NCBI GenBank assembly: GCA_947260025.1
Contig: CAMYON010000021.1
Span: 4,655-60,324 of the forward strand
Direction of reading: 5' to 3'
Source: an uncultured Gammaproteobacteria bacterium
Lineage (GTDB): Bacteria; Pseudomonadota; Gammaproteobacteria; GCA-001735895
Length of the DNA: 55,670 nucleotides
Shown in pieces: positions 50,697-55,670 of the stretch. Each line of letters opens with the position of its first letter. Position 1 is the stretch's first letter. Under the pieces are notes generated by a model. It did not search any database. It was not told the origin of the DNA and saw only the letters and a list, made by a program, of their open reading frames with translations. The position numbers were made by a program, and so were the translations under genes.

Positions 50697-51554
50697 ATGT
50701 ACCCAATTTTTCAGCCCATCGAATTACGCCGCCTACCGCATGCGGTCAGTGTACTGGGGCTATTTTGCCTGTTGGCATTCAACAATGTAAACGCGGCAGA
50801 AAACGAAAAACTGTTGATCAAGGGATCGACCACGATCATGCCAATTGCGCTCAGCATCGGTGCGGAATTCGAGCAGGAAAATCCGGGTGTTAAGGTTCAA
50901 GTTAGCGGTAACGGTTCAGTCGAAGGCATCAGGGAGCTGCTGCAGGGTGCGGCGGATATAGCGACCAGCTCTACATTTATCCCCGATCCGGAATTACAAC
51001 TGGCTCGGGAACGCGATATTTATCCAGTTCCATTCCGTATTGGCTACGACTGCATACTTCCCGTGGTCCACAGGGCCAATCCAGTAGACAATCTAAGCCT
51101 GTCTCAATTGAAAAACATTTACCTGGGGCAGATCAGTAATTGGCGCCAACTCGGCGGACCAGACCGAAAAATACAGGTGATCTCGCGGGATACCGCGTCC
51201 GGCACGCACGACGTATGGCACCACCTGGTGATGAATCAGGCCAACAGCATTAGCAGTATACCGCTGAAACACGCGAGCAGCGATGTCGTTAGCGCGGTTG
51301 CAGAAGAGCCCGACGCAATTGGCTATATCAGCCTGGCCTATCTCAACGCCCGGGTCAAACCGCTGCGAGTCAATGGAATCATGGGTTCGAGTCGCTCGCT
51401 GCGCGACGGCAGTTACCCGATCAGTCGGCCGCTATTCATGTTTACCAACGGATGGCCCAGGGGCAAGACGCTCAAATACATCAACTTCGTACTCAATCCT
51501 CGAGGTGGCCAGGCCCTGATCGAGGAGGCAGGCTATATCCCGCTCAACTACTGA
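50697..51554 (+). CDS. PstS-like phosphate-binding protein, orphan
   Basis: A 285-residue exported binding protein. The signal peptide covers about residues 1-33 (ending NNVNAAEN), followed by a PBP-like-2 fold. The phosphate-binding features are LIKGSTTIMPIALSI near the mature start, ISRDTASGTHDVW in the middle, and GIRELLQGAADIA with SSTFI. These are the typical serine/threonine/arginine/aspartate positions of PstS. No pstC, pstA or pstB genes are adjacent. I use the ATG at 50697 because it heads the signal peptide; a TTG at 50670 is possible. It may serve a distant transporter or act as a sensor. Confidence 0.88.
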   Translation: MYPIFQPIELRRLPHAVSVLGLFCLLAFNNVNAAENEKLLIKGSTTIMPIALSIGAEFEQENPGVKVQVSGNGSVEGIRELLQGAADIATSSTFIPDPELQLARERDIYPVPFRIGYDCILPVVHRANPVDNLSLSQLKNIYLGQISNWRQLGGPDRKIQVISRDTASGTHDVWHHLVMNQANSISSIPLKHASSDVVSAVAEEPDAIGYISLAYLNARVKPLRVNGIMGSSRSLRDGSYPISRPLFMFTNGWPRGKTLKYINFVLNPRGGQALIEEAGYIPLNY

Positions 51555-51585
51555 TGCGGCATAGCCCTGTAAGGCTGAAGCTTAG

Positions 51586-52566
51586 TCAGGTCGCTGCCGA
51601 TTGCCGCAATATCTGCAGGATGCGATCCTCGACCCAGCTGCGCGCTCCCAGGCTTTCGATAAAGCCGCAATGTCCGCCGTAACGGCTGGTTTCGATGCTT
51701 AGCGTTTCGATCGGATCGATACGCGCCAGGTCTTCCACGGGTATGATCGGATCGTCCTCGGAAGCGATGATGGTCGATGCCACTTCGAGCGATGCCAGCC
51801 GGCTACCGATCAGCGCATAGGCCGCGAAATAGTCATCCACCTCGTCGTAAATGGTATGCCGCGGGATGAACATCCGGTTCAAATCGTCCAGCGACCTGGC
51901 CTGCGCGAGTTCCTCGGCGTAGCCCAGCTCCGGAAAGTGCTCCAGTTTGAGCTGCAGCGACCGCCGCCATTTTTTGAAGAAGTATCGCTCGTAGGCAAAG
52001 AAACCGTGATTCAGTGCATCCATCACTCGCGCCGGGTCGGTGGGCGGACAAACGCCGATGGCGGCACCGAGACCGAGCGCGACGCCGCTATCCGCGGCAA
52101 TACGCAGCGCGAAACTCGCGCCCAGCGAATAGCCGACGAGATAAACCCGCTCGTAGTCGTGGGTACCGACAAAGCCCTGCAGCGCGCTCGCCACCTCGGG
52201 GGTGCGCGTCGAGTTGAACAGTTCCCGGTTGAGATGATGCGAGTCGCCGTGGTCGCGCAGGTTTATGCGCAATACATCGTAACCCTGTTCCAGCAACCGC
52301 GCCGCGGTGGTGATTATATAGGACGACCGGCTCGATCCCTCCCAGCCGTGCAGCAACACCACCAGCGCCGCGCGCGGCGACACGGCCAGATCGAGTTCCA
52401 CCAGCAGCAGCGTGCCGTCCTCTGCCCGCAGCTCGAGCTGCTGCGTCGACAGGCGCTGCTGTATCATTTTGGCACGCAGCTTGCGCGGACCCTGGCTATT
52501 CAGCACCGTCTGGATGTGGGCGTTACGCAGGTGCCGCGGGGGCTTGAACAGGTTGATGCTTTGCAA
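51586..52566 (-). CDS. YheT-family alpha/beta hydrolase
   Basis: A 326-residue alpha/beta-hydrolase of the YheT/ABHD-type group. The N-terminus is typical (FKPPRHLRNAHIQTVLNS), the nucleophile serine is in VGYSLGASFAL, and the catalytic histidine is likely in GGHCGFIES. The oxyanion region is LLHGWEGS. Substrates of bacterial members are not well defined (esterase or lipase-like). It is divergent from the ureohydrolase gene. Confidence 0.9.
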   Translation of the reverse strand: MQSINLFKPPRHLRNAHIQTVLNSQGPRKLRAKMIQQRLSTQQLELRAEDGTLLLVELDLAVSPRAALVVLLHGWEGSSRSSYIITTAARLLEQGYDVLRINLRDHGDSHHLNRELFNSTRTPEVASALQGFVGTHDYERVYLVGYSLGASFALRIAADSGVALGLGAAIGVCPPTDPARVMDALNHGFFAYERYFFKKWRRSLQLKLEHFPELGYAEELAQARSLDDLNRMFIPRHTIYDEVDDYFAAYALIGSRLASLEVASTIIASEDDPIIPVEDLARIDPIETLSIETSRYGGHCGFIESLGARSWVEDRILQILRQSAAT

Positions 52567-52668
52567 GTTGATTCAGTCGGGCTGCTGTAATACAAAAGCT
52601 GAACTCTATTGTTTCAGCTACCTCGGCGTCAATCCAGCCTGTATAGTTATTTTATTTGGAGTAGCGAA

Positions 52669-53643
52669 ATGAGCCCGAAACCCGAATCCTACAAGCCCAT
52701 TCCCGGTGACGAGTTGCCGCGCTTCGCCGGTATCGCCACCTTTATGCGCCTGCCCTACGTGGCGCCGGCCGACGCCGACGAGGTCGATATCGGCCTGATT
52801 GGCGTCCCCTGGGATGGCGGCACCACCAACCGCGCCGGCGCCCGCCACGGGCCGCGCCAGATCCGCGACCTGTCGACGATGGCGCGCAACGCGCATCACG
52901 CCACCGGCATCATGCCGTTCGAGCTGTGCAATTGTGCTGACCTCGGCGATACCCCGGTCAACCCGGTCGACATCGAGGACACCCTTGCCCGGGTGACGGG
53001 TTTTTACTCGGACGTGGTTGCGCAGGGCATCGTACCGCTGACCGCGGGCGGCGACCACCTGATTACCCTGCCGATCATGCGCGCGCTGTGCCGCGACGAA
53101 CCCGTCGGCATGGTACATTTCGACGCGCATACCGACACCCTCGACCGCTATTTCGGTGAATCGAAGTACACCCACGGCACCCCGTTTCGACGCGCCATCG
53201 AGGAAGGTTTGCTGGACCCGAAGCGCACCGTGCAAATCGGAATCCGCGGCGCGCTATACAGCGACCGCGACAAGGACTGGGGGCTGGAACAGGGTATTCG
53301 CGTGATCGAGATCGAGGAATACAACGATCTCGGTGTCGACGCGGTCGTCGCCGAAGCGCGACGCGTGGTCGGCGACGGCAAGACCTATATCAGTTTTGAC
53401 GTCGACGCGCTGGACCCGGTTTACGCGCCCGGCACCGGCACCCCGGAGATCGGCGGCATTACCACTTACGATGCACTTAAAATGATTCGCGGACTGCGCG
53501 GCCTCAACCTGGTTGGTGGCGACGTAGTCGAGGTGTCACCGCCGTTCGATCCATCGGGCAACACCGCGCTGGTAGCGGTGACGACCATGTTCGAAATCCT
53601 GTGCTTGCTGGCCGAGCACATCGACCAGCAGCGCGGCGGCTAG
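52669..53643 (+). CDS. Agmatinase/guanidinobutyrase family ureohydrolase
   Basis: A 324-residue arginase-fold enzyme. Manganese ligands are in GGDHLITLP, HFDAHTDTLD and FDVDALDPVYAPGTGTPE, all intact. It hydrolyses a guanidino compound to an amine and urea. Agmatine, guanidinobutyrate and guanidinopropionate are all possible, and sequence alone does not decide. The window also encodes an AruI-like decarboxylase and an aldehyde dehydrogenase 24 kb away, which could yield guanidinobutyrate. The start at 52669 is preceded by TTGGAGTAG, a good ribosome-binding site. An oxidoreductase gene follows after six bases. Confidence 0.88.
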   Translation: MSPKPESYKPIPGDELPRFAGIATFMRLPYVAPADADEVDIGLIGVPWDGGTTNRAGARHGPRQIRDLSTMARNAHHATGIMPFELCNCADLGDTPVNPVDIEDTLARVTGFYSDVVAQGIVPLTAGGDHLITLPIMRALCRDEPVGMVHFDAHTDTLDRYFGESKYTHGTPFRRAIEEGLLDPKRTVQIGIRGALYSDRDKDWGLEQGIRVIEIEEYNDLGVDAVVAEARRVVGDGKTYISFDVDALDPVYAPGTGTPEIGGITTYDALKMIRGLRGLNLVGGDVVEVSPPFDPSGNTALVAVTTMFEILCLLAEHIDQQRGG

Positions 53644-53649
53644 CTCACT

Positions 53650-54753
53650 ATGGGAAAACCGCCTGACACCATGAAAGCGGTCGTGCTTACTGGCCACGGC
53701 GATCTCGACAAGCTGCAATACATGGATTACCCGGTTCCGACCGCCGCGGCCAACGAGGTCCTGATCGAAGTCCATGCCTGCGGCATGAACAATACCGACG
53801 TCTGGGTGCGCCAGGGTGCCTACGGTACCGATGACGATCCGGACGCGGTAGCCTCGTGGCGACGTGGCAAACCCACGCTCGAATTCCCGCGCATTCAGGG
53901 CGCCGATACCGTCGGCAAGATCGTCGCGGTCGGTGACGCTGTCGATGCGACGCGCATCGGCGAGCGCGTCATGGTGGATTTCAGTATTTACAACACCGAC
54001 GGCGACAGCCTCGCCGACATCGACTATATCGGGCACGGCGCCGATGGTGGTTACGCGGAATATTGCAAGGTACCGGCGGCGAACGCGCACGGGGTAGACA
54101 GCCCGATGACGGACGCCGAACTGGCCACATTCTGCTGCGCTTACCTGACCGGGGAGCACATGCTGGACCGGGCCCGGGTCGCCGCCGGCGAGCGGGTGTT
54201 GATCAGCGGCGCGGCCGGTGGCGTCGGCGGCGGACTGATACAGCTATGCCGGGCGCGCGGCGCCATTCCCTACGCGATTACCAGCTCGGACAAGGCCGCC
54301 GCGGTCGCGGCACTGGGCGCCGAGGCCGTGGCGCTGCGTGACGAGGGCGACTGGGTGGAACAGGTCAAAACCCTGCTGCACGGCGAACCGGTCGATGTCG
54401 TTGCCGACGTCGTCGCCGGCCCGCTGTTCAAAGATTTGATCAACCTGCTGCGCCCCGAGGGCAGGTATACGACCGCCGGCGCCTTCGCCGGCCCCGTGGT
54501 GGAACTCGACCTGCGTACTTTGTACCTGAAACATCTCGAAATTCACGGCTCGTCGCAGGGCACGCGCGCGGCCTTCCGTCGGCTGGTGGATTACATCGAA
54601 GCTGGCAAAATCAGCCCTAACCTGTTTGCTACCTATCGCTTGAGCGATTTTCACCGCGCGCAAACCGACTTCATGGCCAAGGGCTACGTCGGCAAGCTGG
54701 TGGTCATGCCCGACCGGTTCTACCAGCCGGTCAAATCATCCAAAACCCGGTAA
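53650..54753 (+). CDS. Zinc-independent MDR oxidoreductase (quinone-oxidoreductase-like)
   Basis: A 367-residue medium-chain reductase. The N-terminal GroES-like domain shows ACGMNNTDVWVRQG, and the NAD(P)-binding domain shows VLISGAAGGVGGGLIQL with the glycine motif. It lacks the catalytic cysteine-histidine pair of alcohol dehydrogenases, so a quinone or enone reductase role is likelier. It follows the ureohydrolase gene by six bases, so a shared operon is likely, but the link in function is unclear. An internal ATG at 53671 (MKAVVLTGHG) gives an alternative start. Confidence 0.87.
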   Translation: MGKPPDTMKAVVLTGHGDLDKLQYMDYPVPTAAANEVLIEVHACGMNNTDVWVRQGAYGTDDDPDAVASWRRGKPTLEFPRIQGADTVGKIVAVGDAVDATRIGERVMVDFSIYNTDGDSLADIDYIGHGADGGYAEYCKVPAANAHGVDSPMTDAELATFCCAYLTGEHMLDRARVAAGERVLISGAAGGVGGGLIQLCRARGAIPYAITSSDKAAAVAALGAEAVALRDEGDWVEQVKTLLHGEPVDVVADVVAGPLFKDLINLLRPEGRYTTAGAFAGPVVELDLRTLYLKHLEIHGSSQGTRAAFRRLVDYIEAGKISPNLFATYRLSDFHRAQTDFMAKGYVGKLVVMPDRFYQPVKSSKTR

Positions 54754-54761
54754 TTACCGCT

Positions 54762-55670
54762 TCAGGCAGGCTTGCGGTCGGCCAGGTTCATCATCGCGTG
54801 CAGCAACACGTTGCAGCCGGCCTCGAGATCGGCAGGCTCGGCGCTTTCGGCCTCGTTGTGGCTTAGCCCGCCGGCGCAGGGCACGAAGATCATCGAGGTC
54901 GGCGCAACCAGGCATACCTGGCAGGCGTCGTGACCGGCACCCGAGACAATTTGCTGGTGGCTGTAACCGAGATCCCGGGTAGCGCGTTCGACCGCGGCAA
55001 TGCAATCGAAGTCGAACTTGACCGGGGGCTTATCCCAGATTTCATCGAGATCGCATTCGACCCCGTTGTTATCGACGCAATCGATGACGCAGGCGCGCAA
55101 TACACTCGCCATCCGGGCCAATTCAGTCTCGTCCGGATTCCGAATATCGATCGTCAGGAACACTTCGCCCGGAATCGTGTTGCGCGAATTGGGTTGCACC
55201 GACATTTCCCCGACCGTGGCTACCGCGTGCGGCGCAAAATCCAGCGCCAGGGTTCGCACCATCGAGATAATTTCGGCGGCCGCGACCAGCGCATCGCGCC
55301 GGCCCTGCATCGGTGTCGAGCCCGCATGCGAATCCTGCCCCCTGAGCCGCAGATCGAACCATTTCTGTCCCTGTCCGCCGATCACCACGCCGACCTGGTT
55401 TTGCTCGGCTTCGAGGATCGGCCCCTGCTCGATGTGCGCTTCCAGCAGCGCGCCGATCGCATGTTCGCCGCAGGACACATCGCCCATATAGCCAATGCGC
55501 TTCAATTCATCGCCAATGGTATTACCCTCGCTGTCGGCGCGCGACCAGGCGTACTCCTTTTCGAACAGCCCGGCATAGACGCCAGAGGCGATCATGGCCG
55601 GGGCGAAACGGGAGCCTTCCTCGTTGGTCCAGACGACCGCTTCGAGCGGCGCCTCGGTGGTGATATCGTT
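54762..55670 (-). CDS. M20-family Zn-dependent amidohydrolase, 5' partial
   Basis: The C-terminal 302 residues of a peptidase-M20 amidohydrolase of the N-carbamoyl-L-amino-acid hydrolase/allantoate amidohydrolase group. The frame stays open to the end of the window and beyond: the last visible residues, VVWTNEEGSRFAPAM, hold the bimetal glutamates. Other landmarks are EAHIEQGPILE, the SHAGSTPM dimerisation histidine segment, and LSHNEAE with the final metal histidine. It releases ammonia and CO2 from ureido compounds. It converges on the oxidoreductase gene. The exact substrate is not determined by the visible part. Confidence 0.9.
   Translation of the reverse strand, partial: NDITTEAPLEAVVWTNEEGSRFAPAMIASGVYAGLFEKEYAWSRADSEGNTIGDELKRIGYMGDVSCGEHAIGALLEAHIEQGPILEAEQNQVGVVIGGQGQKWFDLRLRGQDSHAGSTPMQGRRDALVAAAEIISMVRTLALDFAPHAVATVGEMSVQPNSRNTIPGEVFLTIDIRNPDETELARMASVLRACVIDCVDNNGVECDLDEIWDKPPVKFDFDCIAAVERATRDLGYSHQQIVSGAGHDACQVCLVAPTSMIFVPCAGGLSHNEAESAEPADLEAGCNVLLHAMMNLADRKPA

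Noticed and set aside
1-55670. CRISPR arrays, insertion sequences, prophage, integron or integrative element borders
   Set aside because: I saw no regularly spaced repeats, transposase, integrase or phage structural genes, and no tRNA-associated direct repeats.

Overview
The window looks like chromosome from a free-living, probably marine, gammaproteobacterium. Gene order repeatedly matches conserved gammaproteobacterial blocks, several of them familiar from Pseudomonas. These are argC-DUF6776-bactofilin-erpA with hemJ divergent, rppH-ptsP with a divergent HAD phosphatase, the dcd/apbC/metG/rsx(rnf)/nth/DUF1841 block, and amgK-murU. The sequence is GC-rich and gene-dense, and no gene-free stretch exceeds about 220 bases. 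I see no rRNA, tRNA, CRISPR array, insertion sequence or prophage. The species cannot be named from the sequence alone.

Layout. 1-4,000: the end of an outer-membrane barrel gene, a minus-strand operon argC > DUF6776 > bactofilin > erpA, and hemJ. 4,000-8,250: a REP-like hairpin and a terminator-like hairpin, then rppH > ptsP (nitrogen phosphotransferase arm), a HAD phosphatase and dcd. 8,400-13,700: an orphan hybrid sensor kinase, then a LysR regulator divergent from doxX-azoR-pirin, probably a quinone or electrophile response operon. 13,700-25,340: apbC and metG diverging; then a secreted trypsin-like protease overlapping an FHA-domain membrane protein; then rsxABCDGE, nth and a DUF1841 gene. 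rsxE carries what looks like an out-of-frame internal deletion.

25,400-31,320: an isopropylmalate-dehydrogenase-family enzyme, a ThDP 2-oxoacid decarboxylase and an aldehyde dehydrogenase form a tight operon whose chemistry can be read as a linear catabolic chain. A ClC-type chloride transporter lacking the usual gate glutamates follows. 31,300-38,700: nadC, a Na/Pi-cotransporter homologue that probably starts at ATT, a GFA-family protein, DUF4019, the MurNAc recycling pair amgK-murU, mazG, a TetR regulator and a small HEXXH-type protein.

38,700-42,500: a flagellar-type sigma-28 promoter precedes pomA-pomB-PilZ-HDOD, a sodium-type stator unit with signalling partners. 42,500-48,000: a LysR regulator divergent from a Rieske oxygenase with the bridging glutamate of quaternary-ammonium oxygenases, then an exported ChaN-PDZ protein overlapping an M1-like metallopeptidase. 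48,000-55,670: an AlaX-type editing protein, dinB, a 62-residue orphan followed by a cluster of small hairpins, a truncated TauE/SafE gene, an orphan PstS-like protein, a YheT hydrolase, an agmatinase-family ureohydrolase, an MDR oxidoreductase and the 3' part of an M20 amidohydrolase that runs off the window.

The best candidates for something undescribed are the protease/FHA membrane pair, the three-enzyme decarboxylation operon, the gate-less ClC protein, the TetR-linked HEXXH protein, and the small ORF with its hairpin cluster. All functions are read from sequence motifs and remembered family knowledge; no database search was run.
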